Both the position numbers and the translations under genes were made by a program. DNA of 33,439 nt. Source: Svornostia sp051306365. GTDB lineage: Bacteria > Actinomycetota > Thermoleophilia > Solirubrobacterales > Solirubrobacteraceae. The number at the start of each line of letters is the position of its first letter. The stretch's first letter is position 1. Under the pieces are notes generated by a model that was not told the DNA's origin, did not search any database, and worked only from the letters and a program-made list of their open reading frames with translations. Below are positions 1 to 7,312 of the stretch, one piece after another. The DNA is taken from positions 1 to 33,439 of the forward strand of contig JBPPNC010000186.1 in the NCBI GenBank assembly GCA_051306365.1, given 5' to 3'.

Positions 1-1
1 C

Positions 2-202
2 CCCGTATGCCCGAACTGCCGCGAGCCCTGGCTGCGCCCCGCGAACCTGCCCGGGCGCTTCCGGTGCGTGAACTGCCTGCATCGCTTCGAGCTGGTGTCG
101 GTGTGCCCGACGTGCGGTGAACACGGGACGATCGTGCGGATGTCCTCCTCGGCCACGATGATCTGCAACAGCTGCAAGGGCTCCATGCTCAGGGAGATAT
201 GA
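2..202 (+). CDS. Zinc-ribbon protein, C-terminal part (5' end outside window)
   Basis: The first bases are already inside an open frame that runs 66 codons to a TGA at 200-202. The visible part has four CxxC pairs (CPNC, CVNC, CPTC, CNSC), the pattern of two consecutive treble-clef/zinc-ribbon units, each probably binding one zinc. There is no membrane segment or signal in the visible part. Its stop overlaps the start of rpe in an ATGA junction, so the two are probably cotranscribed and translationally coupled. The function is unknown; such small zinc ribbons can be nucleic-acid or protein binding modules. The N-terminus cannot be judged because it lies outside the window. Confidence 0.7.
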   Translation, partial: PVCPNCREPWLRPANLPGRFRCVNCLHRFELVSVCPTCGEHGTIVRMSSSATMICNSCKGSMLREI

Positions 203-879
203 GTCCCCTCAACCACCGCCACCTCGCTCCGTCCATCCTCTCCGCCGATCTGGCGAACCTCGCCGACGATGTCCGGCCGGTCGTCGATGCCGGGGCGACG
301 GTCATCCACTTCGACGTCATGGACGGCCGGTTCGTGCCGCCGATCACCGTCGGCCCCGTCGTTCTCGGCGCCCTGCGCGACGCGCTGCCCGAGAGCATCT
401 ACCTCGACGTGCATCTCATGATCGAGTCGCCCGAGCGCCAGATCGAGGACTTCGCCAGCGCGGGCGCGGACGGCATCACCTTCCATGCAGAGGCCACGCC
501 GCACGCCCATCGCGTGCTGCACCAGATCCGCGAGGCGGACTGCCGCGCAGGCCTCGCGGTCTGCCCGGCCACGCCGCCGGCGATCTTCGAGGAGGTCGCC
601 GACCTGCTCGACCTCGCGCTCGTGATGACGGTGAACCCCGGGTGGGGTGGGCAGTCGCTGATCCCGTCCACGCTGGAGAAGGTCAAGACCGTGCGGTCGA
701 TGCTCGGCGCTGATGTGGCGATCCAGGTTGACGGCGGCGTCGATGCCGAGACCGCTTCGCTGTGTGCGGACGCCGGCGCCACGTGGTTCGTGGCCGGGTC
801 GGCCGTCTTCGGGGCAGACGACCCAGCAGCGGCGTATCAGGCGATCGCCGCGGCCGCGGGCGTCGCCGTCCGCGCCTGA
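199..879 (+). CDS. rpe: Ribulose-phosphate 3-epimerase
   Basis: Cytoplasmic TIM-barrel enzyme interconverting D-ribulose 5-phosphate and D-xylulose 5-phosphate in the pentose phosphate pathway. The 226-residue product has the family length and motifs: PSILSAD near residue 11, the metal-ligand and acid/base strand HFDVMDG (H37, D39), DVHLMI (H72), the loop VNPGWGGQ (residues 145-152) and VDGGV with the second catalytic Asp at D178, then a phosphate-binding AGSAVF. The ATG at 199 overlaps the previous stop by four bases. In many actinobacteria rpe lies directly beside ribD; here the rib genes are 15 kb downstream. The product also fits the supply of ribulose 5-phosphate, a substrate of RibBA. 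Confidence 0.97.
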   Translation: MSPLNHRHLAPSILSADLANLADDVRPVVDAGATVIHFDVMDGRFVPPITVGPVVLGALRDALPESIYLDVHLMIESPERQIEDFASAGADGITFHAEATPHAHRVLHQIREADCRAGLAVCPATPPAIFEEVADLLDLALVMTVNPGWGGQSLIPSTLEKVKTVRSMLGADVAIQVDGGVDAETASLCADAGATWFVAGSAVFGADDPAAAYQAIAAAAGVAVRA

Positions 880-938
880 GTCGCGGCCGGGGGTCATAGC
901 CGTACCCGTCGCGGCTTGTGCACCGCCACAATGGACGC

Positions 939-1302
939 GTGGCACCCTCCATCCTCATCGTCGGCGACCACCCGAGTTTCCGGTCCACCGCCCGGATGCT
1001 GCTCGATCTCGAGGGCTCCGCGGTCGTGGGCGAGGCTCCCGACGGCGAGACCGCGATCACGCAGGCCCGAGCGCTGGGCCCCGACATCAAGATTCCGCCC
1101 ACGCACACCGACGAGGGGCTGCGCGCCGCCGCGGAGATCCGCGAGCGCCGGCCCGACGTCGGTGTCGTGGTGCCCCAGCCAGTACGTCGAGGAGGGCTAC
1201 GCCCTCGAGCTCGTCGGGGGCGCGGGCACCGGCTACCTGGTCGACGACCGCGTCGGCGACATCGACCGGTTCGTCGAGTCCGTGCGCCGCACCCTGACCT
1301 GA
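939..1302 (+). pseudogene. Decayed response-regulator receiver domain (deletion plus frameshift)
   Basis: From a possible GTG at 939 the frame reads like a receiver domain: ILIVGDHPSF, then helix 1, then VVGEAPDGETA. The expected strand carrying the phosphoacceptor aspartate (usually hhhhDhxMP) is missing: GPDIKI runs straight into PPTHTDEGLRAA, a sequence normally just after that aspartate. After RPDVGVVV the frame is lost at a CCCC run (1173-1176); deleting one C restores SQYVEEGYALEL and the rest of a receiver C-terminus ending at 1302. Also one of the usual N-terminal acidic pair is Gly (VGDH for VDDH). No HTH output domain follows. I read this as a non-functional remnant, possibly a chimera of two regulator types. 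A sequencing error could explain only the frameshift, not the missing segment. Confidence 0.75.
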
Positions 1303-1326
1303 CCCGCGACGTTTCCTCCCGACGCC

Positions 1327-1331
1327 AGGAG
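1327..1331 (+). promoter_or_regulatory. Ribosome binding site of the ABC ATPase gene
   Basis: AGGAG sits five bases before the ATG at 1337. It is one of the few clear Shine-Dalgarno sites in the window and supports that start. Confidence 0.7.
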
Positions 1332-1336
1332 CCTCC

Positions 1337-2062
1337 ATGACCGACATCGTCACCGCGACCGACCTCACGCGCCGTTACGGCGAGGGCGCAGCCGCCGTCG
1401 ACGCGCTCTCCGGCGTCACCGTGACGTTTCCGGCCGGTGCATTGACCGCGATCATGGGCCCATCGGGCTCGGGGAAATCGACGCTCATGCACTGCCTCGC
1501 CGGGCTGGACACGCCCACGAGCGGCAGCGTCACGCTCGACGGCGTCGAGCTCGCGGGGCTGGCCGACAAGGCGCTCACCGAGCTGCGACGTGATCGCGTC
1601 GGGTTCGTCTTCCAGGCGTTCAACCTGCTGCCCGTCCTCACGGCGGAGGAGAACATCACACTGCCGCTCACGCTGGCGGGCCGCAAGCCCGACCAGGCAT
1701 GGCTGGACGACCTCATCGAGACGGTGAACCTCACGGACCGCCGTACGCACCGCCCGGCCGAGCTGTCGGGTGGCCAGCAGCAGCGGGTCGCCGTGGCGCG
1801 GGCGCTCGTGCACAAGCCTGCGGTCGTGTTCGCGGATGAGCCGACGGGCAACCTGGACTCGAAGTCGTCGGGCGAGATCCTGACCCTCCTGCGCCGGTCC
1901 GTCGACGACCTCGGGCAGACCGTGATCATGGTGACGCACGACGCGAGGGCCGCGGCGATCGCCGACCGGCTGCTCGTGCTCGCCGACGGCCGCGTCGTCC
2001 GTGACGGTGAGGCGGGTGACGCCGACCACGTCTTCCAGGTCATGCGCGAGGTCGTGGCGTGA
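1337..2062 (+). CDS. ABC transporter ATP-binding protein, MacB/LolD type
   Basis: Nucleotide-binding subunit of an ABC exporter, 241 residues. All ATPase motifs are present: Walker A GPSGSGKST at 41-49, Q-loop Gln93, signature LSGGQQQ at 143-149, Walker B VVFADE at 163-168 followed by PTGNLD, and the H-loop His201. The PTGNLD sequence and compact size are typical of the MacB/LolD/FtsE group that works with FtsX-fold permeases. The next gene, overlapping by four bases (GTGA), is exactly such a permease, so the two form one transporter at the cytoplasmic membrane. The substrate cannot be read from the sequence; relatives handle antimicrobial peptides, lipids or lipoproteins. Confidence 0.95.
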   Translation: MTDIVTATDLTRRYGEGAAAVDALSGVTVTFPAGALTAIMGPSGSGKSTLMHCLAGLDTPTSGSVTLDGVELAGLADKALTELRRDRVGFVFQAFNLLPVLTAEENITLPLTLAGRKPDQAWLDDLIETVNLTDRRTHRPAELSGGQQQRVAVARALVHKPAVVFADEPTGNLDSKSSGEILTLLRRSVDDLGQTVIMVTHDARAAAIADRLLVLADGRVVRDGEAGDADHVFQVMREVVA

Positions 2063-4623
2063 CCTCGCTGACGCTGCGCAGTCTCGCGTCGCGCAAGCTC
2101 CGCACGGCGCTCACGTCGATCGCGATCATCCTCGGCGTCGCGATGATCTCGGGGACGTTCGTCCTCACGGACACGATCAACAAGTCGTTCGACGACATCT
2201 TCCAGGCGGGTTACGAGGGCATCGATGTCGCGGTGAGCCCGAAGACCGTCGAAGGTCTCGAGGGCGACGCCGGCCCGGTCGCCGAGCCGCTGCCGCAGGC
2301 GCTCGTCGAGCGCGTCGCGGCGGTCGACGGCGTGGCCCTGGCCGAGGGCGCGGTCACCGGGCAGGTCTCGATTCGCGACAAGGACGGCGACGCGGTCGCC
2401 CAGGGCGGCGTGCCGAACTTCGCCGCGAGCGTCGGCGACGAGCGGTTCACGCCGTTTCGCTACACCGAGGGTCGCGAGCCGGCGGCCGACGACGAGGTTG
2501 GGCTCGACGCGAAGACGGCGAACGACCAGGACTTCGCGCTCGGCGACAAGATCGAGATCATCGGTGAGGAGGGCACGAAGCGCTACACCCTCGTCGGCGT
2601 CGCGAAGTACGGCGACGTCGACTCGCTGGCCGGTACGTCGTTCGCGCTCATGACGGTCGCCGAGGCCCAGCGGATCACCAATCGGGTCGGCGAGGTCGAC
2701 GAGATCGACGCCGCGGCCGAGGAGGGCGTGAGCGCGGACGAGCTGAAGAGCCGCATCGCGACCGCGCTCGAGGGCGAGCCGGTCGCGGTCCGCACCGGCC
2801 AGGAGTCTGCAGACAAGCAGTCGAGCGACCTGCAGGAACAGCTCGGCTTCCTGCGGACCGCGCTGCTCGTCTTCGGCGGCATCGCGGTGTTCGTCGGCGC
2901 GTTCGTCATCTACAACACGTTCTCGATCACGGTCGCCCAGCGCACCCGTGAGCTCGCGCTGCTGCGGACGCTCGGCGCGTCCCGGCGGCAAGTGCTGGGT
3001 GGCGTCGCGCTCGAGGCGTTCCTCATCGGCCTGTTCGCGTCCGTCCTCGGCATGCTGGGCGGCCTGCTGCTCACCCCGGCCTTGACCGGCCTGTTCAGCG
3101 CACTCGGCTTTGACCTGCCGACCGGGGGGAACGTCGTCGCAGCGCGCACGGTGATCGTGGCGCTGCTCGTCGGCACGATCGTCACGGTGCTCGCGAGTCT
3201 CGCGCCTGCGCTGCGCGCCACACGGGTGGCGCCGATCGCGGCGATGCGGGAGGGGCTCTCCGACGCGGACGGCCATCGCAGGCGCCCGTACGTCGCCGTG
3301 CTGCTGCTCGTCGTCGGCATCGGCCTGCTGCTCGGCGGGCTGTTCGGCGGTGGATCGGGCGGCCAGGCCGCGAGCCTGCTCGGGCTGGGCGCCGCCGTCG
3401 TGTTCCTCGCCGTCGCCCTCTTGAGCCCGCGGTTGGTCCGCCCGCTGGCCGCCGGGATCGGCGCTCCGCTCCAGCGTGCGTTCGGGCTGAGCGGCCTGCT
3501 GGCGCGGGAGAACGCGACGCGCAACCCGGCGCGCACCGCCGTGACCGCCGCCGCGCTCATGATCGGTGTCGCGCTCGTCGCGTTCGTGTCGATCTTCGCC
3601 GCGGGGCTCCAAGGATCGGTCGAGGCCTCGGTGGACCGCACGTTCACCGGCGACATCACCGTCCTCAACGCGGATGGGTTCTCGCCGATCCCGGAAGGCG
3701 TGCAGCCGGCCGTCAACGCGGTGCCCGGCGTGGCGTCCTCGTCGGGGTTCCGCTTCTCGGAGTCGCGCGTGCGCGGGGTGTCGGGCAACGTGGCGGTCAT
3801 CGGCGTCGACCCGGAGGTGGCCGGCAGCTACACGGCGACCTGGAAGGACGGCAACGATGAGCTCCTGCGGACGCTCGGCGACGACGGCGTCCTCGTGAAC
3901 AACGGGACGGCCGTCGGGGACGCGAAGAAGATCGGCGACAGGCTCGACGTCCTCACGCCCACCGGCAAGCGCGTCACCCTGACGGTGCGCGGCGTGCTCG
4001 ACGAGGGCGACTTCGACCTCCTCGGCGGCGGCATGGTCGTGTCGACCGCTGTGATCACGAAGGTGTTCGGCGTGCGGCGGCCGGCGCTGCTCTCCGTGGC
4101 GTTCGACGAGAGCCGCCCGGCGGAGCAGACGCGCGCAGCCGTCGACGACATGCTCGCGGCCAGGTTCCCCAACGTCGAGGCACAGGATCGCGAGGAGCTG
4201 AAGGCGTCGCAGTCCGAGCAGATCGGCCAGCTGCTGGCGCTGATCTACGCGCTGCTGGCGCTGTCGGTCATCGTCTCGCTGTTCGGCATCGTCAACACGC
4301 TCGCACTCTCCGTGTTCGAAAGGACCCGGGAGCTGGGCATGCTGAGAGCCATCGGGACGACCAAACGACAGGTCCGCCGTATCGTGCGGCTCGAAGCGGT
4401 CATCACCTCGCTCATCGGTGCGAGCCTCGGCGTCGTCCTCGGCGTACTGTTTGCCCTCCTGGTGTCCCGACCGCTGGAGGAGGAGGGCTTCGTGTTGACG
4501 TTCCCGATCGGCACGCTCATCGTCCTCCTCGTGCTGTCTGCGCTTGCCGGGATCGTTGCCGCGATCATGCCCGCCCGCCGAGCCGCGAAGCTTGATGTCC
4601 TCGAGGCCCTCGCCTACGAGTAG
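2059..4623 (+). CDS. ABC transporter permease, FtsX/MacB-PCD type
   Basis: Integral membrane partner of the preceding ATPase, 854 residues. An N-terminal membrane helix (about residues 15-36) is followed by an extracytoplasmic MacB-type periplasmic domain (about 40-255). Then come a first FtsX block (helices from about 265, with the coupling motif RTRELALLRTLGASRRQV near 295), a central group of helices (about 410-520), a second external domain (about 525-725) and a second FtsX block with the matching motif RTRELGMLRAIGTTKRQV near 755. The duplicated layout means one chain could provide both halves of a permease. The start is a GTG overlapping the ATPase stop. The substrate is unknown. Confidence 0.93.
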   Translation: MTSLTLRSLASRKLRTALTSIAIILGVAMISGTFVLTDTINKSFDDIFQAGYEGIDVAVSPKTVEGLEGDAGPVAEPLPQALVERVAAVDGVALAEGAVTGQVSIRDKDGDAVAQGGVPNFAASVGDERFTPFRYTEGREPAADDEVGLDAKTANDQDFALGDKIEIIGEEGTKRYTLVGVAKYGDVDSLAGTSFALMTVAEAQRITNRVGEVDEIDAAAEEGVSADELKSRIATALEGEPVAVRTGQESADKQSSDLQEQLGFLRTALLVFGGIAVFVGAFVIYNTFSITVAQRTRELALLRTLGASRRQVLGGVALEAFLIGLFASVLGMLGGLLLTPALTGLFSALGFDLPTGGNVVAARTVIVALLVGTIVTVLASLAPALRATRVAPIAAMREGLSDADGHRRRPYVAVLLLVVGIGLLLGGLFGGGSGGQAASLLGLGAAVVFLAVALLSPRLVRPLAAGIGAPLQRAFGLSGLLARENATRNPARTAVTAAALMIGVALVAFVSIFAAGLQGSVEASVDRTFTGDITVLNADGFSPIPEGVQPAVNAVPGVASSSGFRFSESRVRGVSGNVAVIGVDPEVAGSYTATWKDGNDELLRTLGDDGVLVNNGTAVGDAKKIGDRLDVLTPTGKRVTLTVRGVLDEGDFDLLGGGMVVSTAVITKVFGVRRPALLSVAFDESRPAEQTRAAVDDMLAARFPNVEAQDREELKASQSEQIGQLLALIYALLALSVIVSLFGIVNTLALSVFERTRELGMLRAIGTTKRQVRRIVRLEAVITSLIGASLGVVLGVLFALLVSRPLEEEGFVLTFPIGTLIVLLVLSALAGIVAAIMPARRAAKLDVLEALAYE

Positions 4624-5788
4624 CGACGAGGTCCCGGTCCTGCCGGCGACCGCGACCACGCCCGAGGGGGCGCCGGCGGGTCGCCGGCCGGTGACCGTTC
4701 CGCGCTCGCTGGCCGTGCTGAGCGAGCTCGGGTGGCGGTTCCTCGTGTGCGTCGCCGCGCTCGTGGTGATCGTCTACGGGCTGTGGCAGCTGCGGCTCGT
4801 GCTGTTGCCCGTGTTCATCGCGATGCTGGCGGCCACGCTGCTCGGACCGCCCTCGATGTGGCTGCGCCACCGCGGCGTGCCCCGCACGCTCGCGACGTTG
4901 CTGGTGTACATCGGCGGGATCGCGGTGCTGGCCGGGGTGATGTGGCTCATCGTCCCGGCGACGATCCATGAGTTCGACGAGCTCGGGGTGCAGGTCGGCG
5001 GCGGCATCGACGAGGTCGGCGACTGGCTCGCCACGGGGCCGTTCGGCCTGAGCGAGACGGAGGTCCAGGACGCGATCAACGAGCTCTCCAACCGTGTGCA
5101 GGACAGCGCCGAGGACATCGCCTCCGGCGTCTACACCGGCGCGCTCATCGCGGTGCAGGTACTTGCGGGCATCCTCATCACGTTCGTCGTGACGTTCTTC
5201 CTCGTCCGTGACGGCGACCGGATGTGGGATTGGGCCGTCCGCCTGGCGCCGCACCGTCGCCGCGAGACGATCCACGCCGCCGGGGAGGAGGGCTGGCGCG
5301 TGCTCAGCGCGTTCGTGCGCGGCATCACGATCATCGCGACGATCGACGCAGTCGCGATCGGTATGGCGCTGTGGATCATCGGCGTGCCGCTCGTCATGCC
5401 GCTGGTGCTCCTGACGTTCGTGCTCGCGTTCATTCCGTTCATCGGCGCGTTCACCGCCGGGGCGGCCGCGGCACTCGTCGCGCTCGTATCCAACGGGTGG
5501 GTCGACGCGCTGCTCGTGATCGCGGCGGTGACGGCGATCCAGCAGCTGGAGGGCGACCTGCTCTACCCCGTCATCGTGGGGAAGACCGTCGAGCTGCACC
5601 CGGTCGCGATCGTCGTCTGCGTGGGTGCCGGCGGCATCCTCGGGGGCATCATCGGCGCGTTCCTCGCCGTGCCCGTCGCGGCGCTCGTCGCCACGGTGAT
5701 TCCGCTCGTGCGGCGCGAGGTCGCGCTGTCGCACACCCTCGAACCTCCGCCGCCGGCGGACGAGCCGCCGAGCATCACCCTCCCTTAG
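4595..5788 (+). CDS. AI-2E family membrane transporter
   Basis: Multi-pass membrane protein of the AI-2E (YdiK/TqsA/PerM) family. From the ATG at 4595 the product is 397 residues; this start overlaps the permease stop by 29 bases, and a longer frame opens at 4544. An internal GTG near 4691 is another candidate, because the first 35 residues are Pro/Ser-rich and look uncharacteristic. After that come two hydrophobic helices separated by a short loop, an amphipathic segment with the family-like VQVGGGIDEVGDWL, then paired helices and the conserved C-terminal region with AFIPFIGAF, QQLEGDLLYPVIVGKTVELHP and the Gly-rich final helix. Family members include proton- or sodium-coupled antiporters; autoinducer export is not implied by the name. 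The gene ends convergently with the RTX gene. Confidence 0.9.
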   Translation: MSSRPSPTSSDEVPVLPATATTPEGAPAGRRPVTVPRSLAVLSELGWRFLVCVAALVVIVYGLWQLRLVLLPVFIAMLAATLLGPPSMWLRHRGVPRTLATLLVYIGGIAVLAGVMWLIVPATIHEFDELGVQVGGGIDEVGDWLATGPFGLSETEVQDAINELSNRVQDSAEDIASGVYTGALIAVQVLAGILITFVVTFFLVRDGDRMWDWAVRLAPHRRRETIHAAGEEGWRVLSAFVRGITIIATIDAVAIGMALWIIGVPLVMPLVLLTFVLAFIPFIGAFTAGAAAALVALVSNGWVDALLVIAAVTAIQQLEGDLLYPVIVGKTVELHPVAIVVCVGAGGILGGIIGAFLAVPVAALVATVIPLVRREVALSHTLEPPPPADEPPSITLP

Positions 5789-7140
5789 AGGACGACCTCG
5801 CAATCGGCGGCGACCTTGTCCTTGCGGTCCTTCTGGACGCGATCACGACCCGGGCCACACTCGATGACGTCCGCTGCGCCGCCGACGGCGCGGATCGTGT
5901 CGTTGCCGCTGCCGGCGCGGACAGTGTCCTCGTCGTAGCCGGGGCGGATCGTGTCGTCTCCTCCGCCGCCGAGGATCGTGTCCTCGCCGCGGCCGCCGGA
6001 GATGTCGTCGTCGCCGCCGCTGCCGGAGAGCTCGTCGTCGCCGAATCCGCCGATGATGTGGTCGTCGCCCGGGCCGGCGTCGACGTCGTCGTCGCCTCGG
6101 CCGGCGTCCACGTCGTCGTTGCCGCCGAAGAGGAGGATGCGGTCGTTGCCGTCCAGGGCGACGATGACATCGTCACCGTCGCTGCCCTCGAGCACGTCGT
6201 CGCCGTCGGAGCCCTTCTCCTGGTCGCGGTTGATCTCGGTGGCCGAGGGTGACCCACGGTCGGCGACCTTCTGCCCGACGAGCTGGAGGCCCCCGTTGGT
6301 GCGGCCCGCAAGGGGCTGGAAGCCCTCGTCGTCGACGGGGTCGCCCTTGATGACCTCTTCACAGTCAGCCGCGTAGTTGCCCTCGGTGTTGCTGGACACG
6401 TAGACGGTGTCGTCGCCGGGGCCGCAGTCGATGGTGTCGACGCCGGGGCCGGTGTAGATCGTGTCGTCGCCGTCGCCGCCGCGCAGGGTGTCCTCGCCCG
6501 CCGCGCCGCCGGAGAGCACGTCGTTGCCCGGCCCGCCGTCGATCTCGTCGTTGCCGGTGCCGCCGTCGATGGCGTCGTCACCGTCGCCCCCGAACGAGCG
6601 GTCGACGCCGTTGCCGGTGAGGATGATGTCGTTGCCCGCGTCGCCCCTGACGTTGCCGTCGTTGCCGCGGTTGCTGTCGAGGTAGTCATCGCCGGCGCCC
6701 GCGTACAGGGCCTTGTCGTCGCCGAACCCGGCCTCGATGAGGGCATCGTCGCCGTCGCCGGCGTCAAGGTAGTCGTCGCCGTCGCCACCATCGAGCCAGT
6801 CCCCGCCGGGACCACCGAAGATCGTGTCGTTGCCTGTACCGCCGTTGGCGCGCTCGCGCTCGCCGTGCGAGAGGTCGATCCAATCGTCGCCGCTGCCGCC
6901 TTCGGCCCGGTCGGTCCCGAAACCGCCCCAGATCTTGTCTTTGCCCGTGCCGCCGGACACGACGTCGTCGCCGGTCTTGCCGTTGAGCTTGTCGTCGGAG
7001 CCGAGCCCGCGGATGGTGTCGTCGCCGACCGTGCCGACGAGGTCGTCGGCGTTCGGCGTTCCCTCGATGGTCTTCGCCCAGGCGGTGGCGGTCAGCGCGG
7101 TCAGCAGAGCGAGCGTGGCGATGAGCAGGCGGGAACGCAT
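5785..7140 (-). CDS. Secreted RTX-type calcium-binding repeat protein
   Basis: Predicted secreted protein of 451 residues. The N-terminus is a Sec signal peptide with an AWA-K cleavage site after residue 22. The mature protein is almost entirely GGxGxDxhx nonapeptide repeats, which fold into calcium-binding beta-rolls. There are two repeat blocks, about residues 24-260 and 313-451, separated by a non-repeat linker of about 50 residues. Each block ends with the same kind of cap: DxIxCGPGxDxV followed by a spacer and AADCE, giving a cysteine pair per block that could form a disulfide. No catalytic domain is seen, so it may be a surface or matrix protein. It ends tail-to-tail with the AI-2E gene, their stop codons sharing two bases (5786-5787). 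Confidence 0.9.
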   Translation of the reverse strand: MRSRLLIATLALLTALTATAWAKTIEGTPNADDLVGTVGDDTIRGLGSDDKLNGKTGDDVVSGGTGKDKIWGGFGTDRAEGGSGDDWIDLSHGERERANGGTGNDTIFGGPGGDWLDGGDGDDYLDAGDGDDALIEAGFGDDKALYAGAGDDYLDSNRGNDGNVRGDAGNDIILTGNGVDRSFGGDGDDAIDGGTGNDEIDGGPGNDVLSGGAAGEDTLRGGDGDDTIYTGPGVDTIDCGPGDDTVYVSSNTEGNYAADCEEVIKGDPVDDEGFQPLAGRTNGGLQLVGQKVADRGSPSATEINRDQEKGSDGDDVLEGSDGDDVIVALDGNDRILLFGGNDDVDAGRGDDDVDAGPGDDHIIGGFGDDELSGSGGDDDISGGRGEDTILGGGGDDTIRPGYDEDTVRAGSGNDTIRAVGGAADVIECGPGRDRVQKDRKDKVAADCEVVL

Positions 7141-7276
7141 GGAGGTACGGTCGGCACGCCTCGCCGGGGAGTCCCACTCGATGCCTCGGTGCGTGGACGA
7201 ACGTCGGTGCCGGACCCTGCGCGTTTCCGCGGAAGCGTTGACGTGTCAACCGGGCAAGGTTCCATCCGCCGCAGAG

Positions 7277-7292
7277 GCGAACATACGTTCGC
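7277..7292 (+). promoter_or_regulatory. LexA-type SOS box upstream of the DUF222/HNH gene
   Basis: GCGAACATACGTTCGC has perfect six-base arms around four bases and fits the Gram-positive/mycobacterial LexA operator core CGAAC-N4-GTTCG. It lies 20 bases before the ATG at 7313, overlapping where a promoter or transcript start would be. Several 13E12-type DUF222/HNH genes of Mycobacterium tuberculosis are known to be LexA-regulated, so the position makes biological sense. The divergent RTX gene starts 136 bases away on the other side and is a less likely target. Confidence 0.75.
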
Positions 7293-7312
7293 GTCCATGC
7301 GAGGAGCGAAAC

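Noticed and set aside
1375..4659. Very long minus-strand open frame opposite the ABC transporter genes
   Set aside because: Its product is Arg/Asp/Glu/His-rich with no fold motifs, as expected from the complement of GC-rich codons. The plus-strand genes have complete family motifs.
4595..5788. Reading the AI-2E family gene as a quorum-sensing exporter
   Set aside because: The family name is historical; many members move other ions or solutes and no AI-2 gene is present in the window.
5224..6252. Plus-strand open frame crossing from the AI-2E gene into the RTX gene
   Set aside because: It is out of frame with the AI-2E motifs and, over the RTX gene, only mirrors the repeated codons as Val/Ala/Asp runs.
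5785..7140. Short repeated GTCGTCGCC-type units that could suggest a CRISPR or satellite array
   Set aside because: The repeats follow the nonapeptide code of an intact RTX coding frame, with no spacer-repeat structure.
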